Positions 10,556 to 22,132 of a stretch of 64,000 bases of DNA are shown piece by piece. Origin of the DNA: Aquanectria penicillioides (lineage: Eukaryota > Ascomycota > Sordariomycetes > Hypocreales > Nectriaceae); contig PYIU01000002.1 in assembly GCA_003415625.1 (NCBI GenBank), positions 1,798,001-1,862,000 of the forward strand, read 5' to 3'. The notes under the pieces are model-generated. The model did not search any database. It saw only the letters and a program-made list of their open reading frames with translations, and was not told the DNA's origin. How positions within the stretch are numbered: position 1 is the stretch's first letter; the number at the start of each line of letters is the position of its first letter. The translations under genes and the position numbers were made by a program.

Positions 10556-13500
10556 GCACATGAGGCGAGTTGGCGATGAGGTGGATGTACCATTATAAGA
10601 CCTGGTGCGAGTTTTGCAAGTTTTTTTTTTGCCCTCCCTTTTTTTTCATCCTGATTGTTGGTTTTTAGAACCATACAGGCCATATACATGTGCACCATTC
10701 AGCTTGGCGTTGAAGGTAAGATAGGGATATTTATATTTTAATTATGTGGAACAGAGGGCGTTGGGAGGAACACGGAGGGCTGCCGGCTGGTTTGGGAACG
10801 AAAGGCGGGAGGGAGGGAGATGGAGATCCATGTAGTGGTAGGATTCAATGAGACCAATGTATGAACTCTTTGATATGGCTAGTTGTTTTCAATTACAGTG
10901 AGCGTGAAATGAATATGATTGGAAATCAAGTATAGGTATTCGAGGCACGTCCATGTGATTCATCTAAATTAGCTGTGCGGGACAGGTTGAACACAGAATA
11001 CGCATAGGGAAGAGTTGGAGATTAGGCAGAGATCGATTCCTCGCTTACGTGCGACTTGATTCGTCGGTGTGCATTCTTGATACAAAACCTTGTCTCAATG
11101 GCATGTTTAACAGATGGTCGGGTCTCTCAGTGTTCTATCGTATGGCTGGCAACTCGCTCGTAAACTTTGCTGGAGATTGGCGGCAGAGGTTTCAACTGAT
11201 AGTACTTCTAGGAGCGACGACATTGAAGGTGCGGTTCTGGGCTCCTAGACCAGGCCCTTGCTCCTCACCTCTCACCGTCAGAGTATCATGGCTCTTGTTC
11301 GTCGTGTCAGCGCTTGGGATCGGTGAAGGTGTTTGCTGGGATCTTGAGGTTTCTGATAAGCCCGACACCGACACCGCCTTAGGGGGGGGGCTCTCTCTCT
11401 TGACGACTGTCGGCCTGTCCGAACGGCTGCATTCAGCTTGGGTTGGGTCGAGCGTCTTAGGCACCCCAGCAACGTCAACTGCAATGTCCTGCGTCCTCGA
11501 CGATGTGTGTGCAGACCTCCCTAGCTCAATGTTACAGAAGACGTGCTCCTACGGCATGGTGCATCGTCGGCGTTCTCCTCCCCCCCCTCCACTTGGGTAC
11601 CTAGATTGAGCTTCCCCACCGGGCCTCGGGAAACTCGCTCTGGCATGCAGGACACCCGCCTTCTTCAACCGCCCGCCGTCTCGGGATGCACATTCTGGTG
11701 TCGATCTGCCATGCCTTGAGGCTCCTCTCGACATTGGCCTGTTCTCTGCGGCACTTGCAGGCGAGAGCTATCGCGACTGGCGAGCAATGGGCGATATCCT
11801 GCACGCCATGACACTAGGAAGTGTTTCTCGATCGAGTTTCCGCCGCTGATACCACAAGCAACCACTGCAGCAGCGTGCGCCTGCAGCAGCACTGCAGCAC
11901 GTAGGAGCTGCATGTCTTTGGATTGGTAGGGTGCTGAAAGGACGCCCGCCCGGAGGGTGGAAGGGGCACACACCACTCTTTCCGCGGGCCATACGGTATG
12001 CTCGGGGAAGTGTAGAATAATTCGAATTTACTATGCAACCTACGTATGCTGGGTTTCGGAAGTCAACGTCGCGGTCGCGGATGGAGCTCTGGTATTAGTC
12101 ATGTGACTTGGCACGAAGCGAGTGCCATGCGCCATGCACGATGACACAACTACTGTGTAAGCTACCTAGGTAATTATGTGTGTCCGATGGGAAAAGTCCA
12201 CCGTGAGAGCTCGCAAGAGAGGGGGAAACCATGCCGTGGCGTGAGAGATTGGCTGCTTGTGGCGTTGTTTGGCGCCGTGGGTTTGATGCATGCGTCCTTG
12301 CCCGGCGGCCAACATGGTGGGCAAGGGTTGGCGGGTGACGATGGAGGTGCAGCGAGGAATGGGGGGAATACACTTGCGATGGAGAAGAAAAAGGAGTTGG
12401 AGACAGTGAAAGCTGATGAGGGAGCCAACAAGAGGTTGAGAAGCGCCATTGTGAGTATGATTGATTCATTTTTCATTTGATGAGGATGAGTGTCAAGGGT
12501 AAGAACAAGCAAACAAGCAAGCAAACACACAGTTACGCGGCCGACGGAGAGGACGCACGTTATCTCTCTTTGGTGGATGAGACGAAAGCGCTTAGGCTTG
12601 AAGGAAGGGGGGGGGGTTGTTGAATCAGGGACAGACGCCCCGAGCGAACAATTCATTGGGCGACACCACTGCGTCAAGCGTTGAGTGAGTTTGAGCTTCG
12701 CTGAGGGTGCCATGCCCCTGGCTTCTTTTTTAGGGTGTTGAGAGGAGGATTGTTTGAAGCCAAACAGCACGGGCCCGATGAAAGGGGTAGAGAAGTCGGG
12801 GTGAAAGATGATGTTTAACGGTGCGAACAGGGGCGGGGTGGGGGATGATTTGCGTTGTCGTAGACGCGTTGCGTTGCGTTTTGAGTGGCAAAGCAAAAGG
12901 TGGAGGTGGAGGAGGAGGAGGAGGAGGAGATGGGGTTGCAGTAGATGGGTGGGTAAGCCGAGAAGAAGCTAGGAGCAGCAGCAGCAGTGAGAGAGGAGAA
13001 GAGCGGGGAAGATGGTGAGTCTGCCGTAAGAACTTAGTTGAACGTCACGATCTCGTAAAGAACAAAGGCAATTGTGAGCATCATGTCGGCTAGCTCCCTA
13101 GGTAGGTGGGCAAGCACAGTTAGGTGCCTAGGTGGTGACATGTTAGTTGGCCACTGCGCATTCTTCACATCTGCGAACCGATATGACAAGGAGGAGAGGA
13201 GGAGACATGTCAGGTTAGGCAGGCCGTCTCAGAACCTCGAATCTCAAGCATCCGGGGGCCAATCAAGAGCCCAAGATTCTTGCTTGCTTTGTATCCCACG
13301 ATCAAGACGTCAGCCCAGGGGAATTGAGGCACTGCAAGGGGACACAATAGAGCGAAACGAGGCTGGGTAGAGGGACCGTCCCTGGTTTGGTGTGTGTAAG
13401 CGTTGGCGAATCCGAAGACGAGAACCGACAACGTCGCGAGGTTGAGTATTATTAAGTACAGGAGCTTAGGATGACAGCCACGGACAGGCAGGTGTATGCG

Positions 13501-15720
13501 CGTGTGTCCCATGAGCAGAGATGTTTCCCCCCTCCCCCCTCGCTGTTGGGACTCGTAGGTAGCTAAGGTCGGCAGTCAAGTCAAGTCATGTATTGGAGCG
13601 ATCAAGAGCATCAAAGTAGTTAACGGGTTTGGTGCCGACCCGATGAGATCAGAGAACCGTGGGGGTTCGCCCTTCAGCCTTCAGCGGGCGGGAACGCCCA
13701 GATCCTGGGCTTGATGCAAGTTTACAGGGGAGTTTCCAGGGTTCTTCTTGAAGAGCCATGTCATGGGCGTGTGTGTGGTGCGGTGTAGTGCAGTGCGGTG
13801 CGGTGCGGTGCTTCGTGTGTGAGGGTATGGGTGAGGGTGCGGGTGCGGGTGCTGGTGTGGGTGCAGCGCGGTGCAGAGACGGTTGAGCGAACGCACCTCC
13901 CCTCCCAGCATGAAAGGAAACCTGCAGAGGCTAAATTCCAAATCCCGTATCTGGGCAGCTTCAGCTTCAGCCAACTACAAAACGAATAGGAGTGGAGGAA
14001 AATATCCTGTATTCGACCCGATGTTTTCCCCTTGGATCCGTCCAACCACTATCTCATGCCGACTATCCGTAGGTCGAGTAGGTAGCCAGCTGAGATACCT
14101 ACGTAGGTATGTAGATAGGAGAGAAGACCTCTGGGCGTTTATTAGATACCTAGGTTGTGAGAGACTTGGGGACCTGGGTATGGGTGGTGGCACTCTTTTT
14201 TTCTTTTTTCTCTTCTTTTCCTTTTTCTTCCTTCTTCTTTTCCCTCCTCTTTCTCTTCAGTGTGATTGCTGACTTAGCCACTTTAGGTGACCCTTCCTCG
14301 CTGGCCCCAAAGTTGTGCGCTGCTTAGTGCACCATTTTCCAGTAGGATCCAGTGGCCTCCAGGGCACCTTAGCGATAGCGCAACCCCCTCTGGGCCCTGT
14401 GGTCTCTCTGGGCCTCTGGGGCCTTTGGCGCCCTGACGCCCGCCCTGACGCTTGCTGACCGAGCGACCCCCAGGAAACCTGCGCGGCGGTGCTGCCCCGG
14501 CAGGCGCCTCTCCATTCCATTTCCCGTCTCCTTTGCGTGCGAGAAAAAAAATCGCCCCCCTTCAACTCTTCTCCATCTCCATCCAAGCGACCCGACGAAC
14601 AAGACGACTGCTCCCTCTCCGTGTTTGCCCATCGCCGACACGACCTGCGACCGCCTGCTGGCATCTCGATACTTTCTCCTTCTCGTGCATCCCAAAAGAT
14701 TCCCACGACGAAACCCACCCCAACGAAGACGACGACGACCTGATCGCGCCCGCGCCCGAGCCCGACCAGCCGCCCCAACAACAAGAAAACCCACCCGCGA
14801 AAAGAGCCACGAGGCCCATCTGCCCCCATCCCTCCGTGACCAGACGACCGAGGCTTCCCTGCCCTCGCACTCATATCCAGATCTGCGTTTTACTTCCAGA
14901 TCTCTATTCCATACCGGCGACGAAGCGTCCTAGACTTGACGCACCCTTTTCGTGACGAGAAACTCGCCTGCTAGTTCCCCGCTGCTAGCTGACGGTGTTT
15001 TTTTTTCTCTGACTCTCCCCCCCCATTTCTGACGCCTGCTTTCTGCCGCCCACCTGGGATCATCACCAGCTAGCAACACTCGACTCGGTGGCCCGCTGTG
15101 GCAACCACGACGACGATTTTAACCTAAGATCTCCTGTTCTCCACGATCCACTCGTGAGTATATCGACGACTGCTCCCCCAGAAGCACATTGCTTGCCTGC
15201 CGCGCGCTCCCTGTCCGCTTTCGCTGCCCGAAGGCCTACAAGAGACGTGATCACTTCAGGTAAGTTTCGTGTGTGCGCGTGTGCCTCCGCTCCGCGCCGC
15301 CGCCGTGCTGCTCTCAAGCCTCCTCTACCCCCTCATTCTTTTACACTGCGCCTATTCCCACCCTGTCCCTTCGCCTCATTCTCCAAATTTCCACACTCCT
15401 CATCCTCCATCGCCGCCCTCGCTGGCTTCCGCGACTCCCCTCCCAGTTGTGGATCCATTGTGCTTCTTTCGGTCGGGATCTCGCGGGGTCCTGGCGACAT
15501 TCTTCCGTTTACTCCCCGTGCCGCTTTTGATTCCCGTGTGCCACCGGCTGACTCGGCAAGATTTGCGAAGTGCATCAGTTTGCCATACCGGCCTCACATC
15601 TGACGAACTTCCCCCGCAAATCCCCATTGAACAGCGATCCCATCTGCTGCTCTCTCCCTCCCCCCCGCGACCTCCCTCTCGACTCCTACGGGCCCGCTCT
15701 CCCGGGCACACTCTTCTACA
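10556..15720. other. Long intergenic region upstream of PP1
   Basis: Five kilobases hold no recognisable gene. An open frame at 11049-11609 (+) and another at 12174-12896 (-) have no domain, no codon-use signal I can see, and compositions of translated intergenic DNA. The stretch contains purine-rich tracts, a GGTGC/GTGCGG repeat near 13780-13860, and several copies of a TACCTAGGTA-like palindrome (12162, 13098, 13124, 14097, 14145). From about 14900 onward it is C/T-rich and probably becomes the PP1 promoter and 5' leader. Confidence 0.45.
15260..15580 (+). other. Candidate intron in the 5' leader of PP1
   Basis: A strong donor, CAG followed by GTAAGT, lies at 15260, about 460 nt before the PP1 start codon. 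A CTGAC branch-like motif near 15548 is followed by AG acceptors at about 15560 and 15578. The leader is C/T-rich throughout. This is inferred only from splice consensus; the acceptor choice is uncertain. Confidence 0.3.
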
Positions 15721-17046
<1,326 letters not shown>

Positions 17047-18497
17047 ACCTGCGAATACCTCGACCGACGGACGACGAACGCTTCGAACGATTTGACCTGA
17101 GCCCAATCTCCCGCCCAAGGCTCTCCCGTCATCGTACCATTTCTCACCTCGCCTCTTGCCATCGGGTCTGGCACCAAATGTTGGTTCTCTGGGAGGGTGT
17201 CTGATCTGATCACGTGCCGACATGCGGTGCTCCATGTCTGACTATGCGAAACCCGAATCGTCTCTTAATGCCCATTTGCGAACTTTGATCACGACAAACG
17301 GCTGTTTCTTAGCTCAAAGATAAAACATACACAAGAAAAATTTTGACTTCCCACACAGTTCCTCGGGGGTTCCGTGTAAGATCCACGGCCGTTCGCAGCC
17401 GGCGTCTTTTTGCGTAGACTGGTCTGTGGATATCTGGGGATGGTCCGGGAGAGCGTGTTTTCCTGTGACTTGCAAGAAGCAGCAGACAAATGTAATTTTG
17501 GGAAGGGTGAGAGAGAGAGGGGGGGCGTGGTGGCTGTGGTTGTGGTTGCTGATGGAGGAGAGGGTCTGCTTCATACTCGAGACCAACTCAGGAGAAATCT
17601 TTTTGTTGCGAACATCACCATGTATAACTGTTTTCTGGAGAAAGGGAGAAGGGGGAGTAGCGAGGAACGCGGGTTGGTGGTTTGGGGAGGGTCTTCTTTT
17701 TTACGCAGTTGTCGTATACACTGGCATAAGAGTTTTATGATGACGACGAGCGAAAGGTGGTGGAGGTGTATGAACGAAATGTGTTGTTTCCAAATGACCG
17801 TGGCCATCCATGCTGCTTTTCTTCACCTAAGAATATTGTGCAGCACAAGTGCCCGTAGAGCTAACCGACGACTGCGTTGAAGAGTTCTGTAAGACGTATT
17901 CTATTGAGGTGTAGGCAAAGTGATGACAGGGTTGCTTAGGGCTACCCCGGGCACATCCAAAGTTGATTGGGACCCAGTTACTCTAATACAACCCTGATGA
18001 TGTCTTTGGGCAGAGGAGACGAAGAACGGGGTGGGAAAAGTGACCCATTGCGCTGAGTGAAGTAGCCTTCCAGCAGCACATGGGGCAGCCTGAGGTTTCC
18101 CGCATGAAGCGCGTCACATTGACGTGAGAGCAGCGTGTCTAGTGTTCTATCAAGCGCTTGCTTGCATCGGCCAGCTAGATCTGGGTTTTCTGACGGGTCA
18201 TCTCTCCGAGGCATGTCCACGGCGCAGCGAAGACCTTTTTTTTCTTCCCCCCCATTGACCAAGCCCACACACAAAGGGAGGGGGGCCAAATACTTGGCGA
18301 CGAGGTATGCGTGTAGCAACGGCGCTGGTGTAAGGGATGGGATATATAGGCATGCTGTCTGGGAGGGTGGGATGAGGATGCATATGTATGTCTCTTTCAG
18401 CCTCCTCCGCCTCCCTCTGGAAAACCCAAGGGTGCGGCGAATACTATGTATGTAGGTGGGTAGGTGGACAGGTAGGTCTCAGCTGAGAATCTCGGGC
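17047..18497. other. Convergent intergenic region, PP1 to the Rdx-family gene
   Basis: These are the 3' flanks of two convergent genes. Purine-rich and G-rich patches occur at 17500-17580 and 17640-17700. No protein-like open frame and no RNA gene were recognised. Confidence 0.4.
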
Positions 18498-19412
18498 CTA
18501 GTTGCAGTCCTCACACTTTTTCTTCTCTTCTTCTACCTCTGCCGGCGTCTTTTGTTGCACGCCCTCTGCCTTCTCTGCCGTTGCTGTTGTTGCTGTTGTT
18601 GCTGTTGCCGTCGTCGTCGTCGTCGTCGTCGTCGTTTTCGTCCCTGGCGCCGTCTTCTTGTCACTCTCTCCCGATGACTTCTCAGCCACTCCGCCATGGT
18701 GACGATCCACATGCCCCAGATCCCTCCCAGGCTCGATGACATCCCGAACACGGCGCTTCAGCTCCTTGGTCTCCGGGAAGCCACCATCGGTGCGGCGGTC
18801 CCACAGCACCTTTGACGTGAGAGGAGAAGCGGAGCCATCGCCATCGCCATCGCCATCGCCGTCTTGGGTCGAGGCCGGGGCCGCGGCATGTGCAATTGTC
18901 ACGATGAAAGTGCCCCCGTGGAAGGCTGCAGAGCGACCTCACCGAGGGCAGTGGAGAATGTGGAGAGCAGTTCTTGTGCGTACTGCATAGAGGGGAGGGG
19001 CGAAGAGGAAGTAGTTAGTTGGTGTTGTTGGTTACATGGAGGTAAGAGAGACAGCATGATGGGAGGCGAGGATGAGGTAGGGGTGGGACGGAACGGGAAC
19101 GGTGTGAGAGAGAGCATGTATGATGTGAGTGAGTGTCTCTCCTTTTCTTTTTCTTCTTCTTCTTCTTCTTCTTTCCCCTTTGTCATCGGGATGGTGTGAG
19201 AGGTGCTATGAAATGAGGCGAGAGACAAGCAGAACGTTGATCCCGAAGAGTGTTGGTTCGGTTGGACTCGCAAGGTGATGTTGTCAGAGGAGAGAGAGAG
19301 GGGGGTGCCGACTTACATATGCGGCTCGCAACATCCACTTGCATTGAGTACAAAACTGGATAGTCACACGCGGGAGCGGGAATTCGGCGACAGGAGCCTG
19401 GACAGTGGCCAT
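18498..19412 (-). CDS. Rdx-family (selenoprotein W-like) CxxC thioredoxin-fold protein, about 193 aa
   Basis: Exon 1 is 19412-19317 (32 codons). It begins MATVQAPVAEFPLPRVTIQF and carries the redox motif CTQC at residues 21-24, followed by KWMLRAAY. Exon 2 is 18982-18498 (YAQELLSTFSTALGEVALQP onward). The intron 19316-18983 has a GTAAGT donor and a TGCAG acceptor and is long (334 nt), filled with GA and TTC microsatellites. The SelW/SelT/SelH-like fold places CxxC in a beta-alpha loop; fungi use cysteine where animals have selenocysteine. Downstream conserved parts are GGTFIVTIAHA and KVLWDRRTDGGFPETKELKR, then a low-complexity tail with about nine threonines and alternating A/T, ending KKKCEDCN. 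Reading GGTFIV needs one extra base in the C run 18913-18917; as written the frame stops at QPSTGALSS. Its substrate is unknown. Confidence 0.85.
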
Positions 19413-20208
19413 GACTGAATTGATGATGGCTACAGGAGGAGGAGAAGAGAGGGGTCAATACGTTATCAATCTCAAGTATAGGGACGCTTTCTGTGTGTAT
19501 GATGATAAAAACACGCTTGTGTTGTTGGTGGTGTGCGAGGGCTCGAGTCTACCCCAGACAGCGAACAAGTGAGCAGCTGAGAGTTTGTGTGCACGACTCT
19601 AACCCCTCGAAAGAGCAAGAGAGAGAGAGAGAGAGAGTGAGTGTGTGTGAGCGAGTGCGATAGAGGGCGAGAGGAATAGAGAAAGATGGCTTGTGTGCGG
19701 TGTGCGTGTGCGTGTGCGTGTGCGTGGGCGTGGGTGGGTGAGCAGGTGAGAGAAGCAGCCGCCCCAGGAAAGGAACGTACCGTTGCCTTGCCACCAACAG
19801 TTTCCGAAGAGCGAAACGGGCAGGGAAACGTCTCCAAAGATCGAAATCTCTGGGGCCAAGAAAAAAAGAAGATGATGTCTCTGTTTTTATTTGCACAGCG
19901 GAGCCGATGGAGTGCGTGCGTGAGTGTGTGTGAGAGTGTGCGACTTGTCTCAAGTGTGACATTCGCGCGGGCTCTGTCACCGTTGCCTTTTCTTTCCTTT
20001 TTCCTTGTTCTTTTTCTTCCCTCTTTACTCCGTGTTCTCGCACACCACGTACTGGGCTCCCTTCCTTCAGCTCACTTGTATTTTATTATTTCCCCCCATT
20101 GTTATTATTAACAATAAAATTTCTGTACGTCTTTTTTATTTACTCGCAAGTTGGAAAATGGGGTAATTTTTTTTCAACTTGTCTTGTGAGATACAATAGT
20201 TCCTCTGC
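19413..20208. other. Microsatellite-rich 5' flank of the Rdx-family gene
   Basis: This is the upstream region of the minus-strand Rdx gene. It holds a GA run at 19611-19635, GTGTGC repeats at 19697-19730, and GTGTGAG-type repeats near 19915-19940. The translated frames are all low complexity. No gene was recognised. Confidence 0.45.
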
Positions 20209-20634
20209 TTACTGATCCGCCGCCGCCTCCTCCTCAAATGCCGAAGACAGTTTAGTGCCGTGTTCCTCCAATCCATGTCCGAGTCGGCGCGGGCGGGTCG
20301 CATGAAATTGGCCACACACGCAAATGCTCGGATCCGGCGCGGTGATGTGGAGGGGATGATGCCCCGTGATTGGTCTCGTGACTTGCAGTTGAATGCTGGA
20401 TGGTGGAGGCGGAGGAGGGTGCAGGGAGTAGGTGAGCCAGTAGGTGAGCCACTGGGTGGAAGCTCTGCGACGAATAACCAACAATGCAATATTAGCATCA
20501 TCACCATCGCCATCATCATCATCAACATCAACATCAACATCAACATCAACATCATCATCATCATCATCGCCGTCGTCGTCTTCATCATCTTCGCCTTCGC
20601 TGTCACTCGTAGGAGAAGGAATACGATTCCTCAT
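20209..20634 (-). CDS. Doubtful acidic low-complexity ORF, 141 aa
   Basis: An open frame from ATG at 20634 to TAA at 20211-20209 starts MRNRIPSPTSDSEGEDDEDD. It then runs through about 25 D/V residues encoded by GAT and GATGTT microsatellite units (20505-20575), continues into Pro- and His-rich text, and ends SSAFEEEAAADQ. The Ser-rich start leading into an acidic stretch is a plausible protein N-terminus, but no domain is recognisable. A second frame over the same DNA (ARADSDMDWRNTALNCLRHL) looks equally protein-like, so the frame may change as it does in neighbouring genes. It could also be non-coding microsatellite DNA in the G-gamma 3' flank. Confidence 0.25.
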   Translation of the reverse strand: MRNRIPSPTSDSEGEDDEDDDGDDDDDDVDVDVDVDVDDDDGDGDDANIALLVIRRRASTQWLTYWLTYSLHPPPPPPSSIQLQVTRPITGHHPLHITAPDPSICVCGQFHATRPRRLGHGLEEHGTKLSSAFEEEAAADQ

Positions 20635-21786
20635 GCCTGTACAACTAGACTGCTGGATCCGCCAGCCTGGCTATTGGCTCGGGCCTCTCCAGTTCTCCCC
20701 CTCTCAGCATGACTTGGCTGTGATTCTTGAGCTGAGCCACTCAACTCAGATGTCGGTCCTTGACGTATCCATCCATCCATCCATCCATCCATCCATCTGT
20801 CCATACATACATACATACATACATGGTACATACTTACGTAGCAGTCTCAAGTGGGACGTGTCCCATGTCCAACCGATTGTCTTTACCGTCATGCCGCCAT
20901 TTTCCCCGATCCAAAGCAAAACGTCTCTGATAGAAACAGGTCCAACGATGTAGAATTACATCTCCGGACACTCGTGGAGCTGACTCCATTGATACCAGGT
21001 TCTAGTCGAGGAAGAAAAAAAAAGTTTATTTGGCTGGCAAAAAAGAAAACAACGTACACGACATGGAAATGATAGATGAACATGAAGAGAATAAAAGTAA
21101 AAGGGGATGATAAGAGAGAAAAAGGGAATTATTACATTGCGCGCAAGAGTCCATCCCAATCCATGCTCCCCCTCCCCGGTCCCATAGATTCAAAATCAAA
21201 ATCCTCTCCTCTTCTTCATCTTTCCTCGAAAGTGGTTGCTTCACCATGCAAATGCCCGCCCCTTCCCACAAGAGAAGGGGACGACACATATACATGGAGA
21301 GAACGAAATTAGCATCAGCGTCGTATAATCTCCCCGGCACCTCTTGCTCCTCATTGTCTCGCCCTCGGTTGCTTTTATCCCGCCCAACAGGTATCATGGG
21401 GTATCTCGATCCGGGTCGGCATCCTCAATTGGTTCTGGGGGTCGCCGTCTCTCCTCTCCTGCTTGCTCTTGCTTGGTCTGTGGGCGAGCGTATCCTCCGC
21501 CCTGCCAGCCATCGTGGTGCTGGCCATCGTGTTTTGTTGATAGTAGTGGCGGTAATTGTCGTGCCTGGTTGTCCGGATTCGATTCCTCTCTTTCTTCTCC
21601 TTCAAGCCCCTTCTAAAGAACCATTCCTCACTGTTCACTCCCTCTTGCAACATCCACCACTGAAAACGCGTTACTTAACACATCAAAAATGACTTAGGCC
21701 TCCTCCGTCCACCCGCTTGATCATCATCGACGTTGCGTGGTTGTTGTTTTGGGATAACCGAAAAGACAAGAAAAGAGAAAGCTGGA
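20635..21786. other. 3' flank of the G-gamma gene with tetranucleotide repeats
   Basis: Intergenic. A (ATCC)n run followed by an (ATAC)n run spans about 20767-20824. Elsewhere the region is A-rich around 21005-21130. No coding sequence was recognised. Confidence 0.4.
20767..20824. repeat. ATCC/ATAC tetranucleotide microsatellite
   Basis: About seven copies of ATCC pass into about six copies of ATAC with one interrupting CTGTCC. Simple-sequence repeat; no function inferred. Confidence 0.9.
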
Positions 21787-22132
21787 TTACATGACCACAC
21801 AGCATCCGCCAGATTGCTGGGGCGCATAGGGTCCTCGCCCTTGGGAACAGCTCCCCAGACCGAGGGGACCATGTAGTCTCGGGTGCCATTGCAGTAGCAA
21901 TGATGCTATCGTGTCGCGTTAGTTCTACCTTCTTTCCGATACCAAATTGGGATGGACGCGGATCTACTCACCTCTTGGACGCGGTGCTCACGGGGATGCG
22001 TTCTCGCTCAAGGTCTTCTCGCAGGCGGTTGTTGAGTTCCGTTAGACGGCGCAACTTGAGGTCGGCCATCGACTGCTTGTTCTTCTTGATCTGCGAAGGG
22101 TCGCCGACATCTCGAGAAGTGTACTGAGGCAT
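21787..22132 (-). CDS. Heterotrimeric G-protein gamma subunit, 93 aa
   Basis: This is the G-gamma partner of G-beta in pheromone and nutrient signalling, anchored to the plasma membrane by prenylation. Exon 1 is 22132-21972 (MPQYTSRDVGDPSQIKKNKQ, then SMADLKLRRLTELNNRLRED and LERERIPVSTASK). Exon 2 is 21905-21787. The 66-nt intron has a GTGAGT donor, an ACTAAC branch and a TAG acceptor. The helical core matches fungal gamma subunits and the C-terminus is a CAAX box, CCVVM, with an adjacent cysteine that could be palmitoylated. Exon 2 as written loses frame twice. SIIAYCNGTRDYMVPSVWG needs one base added near 21896, and EDPYAPQQSGGCCVVM needs one near 21827. With both, the CDS is 282 nt, 93 residues, the usual size. 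Identity is very strong; the two gaps look like lost T residues. Confidence 0.93.

Noticed and set aside
11049..11609. 186-codon open frame on the + strand
   Set aside because: No start context, domain, intron structure or plausible composition; likely chance in GC-balanced intergenic DNA.
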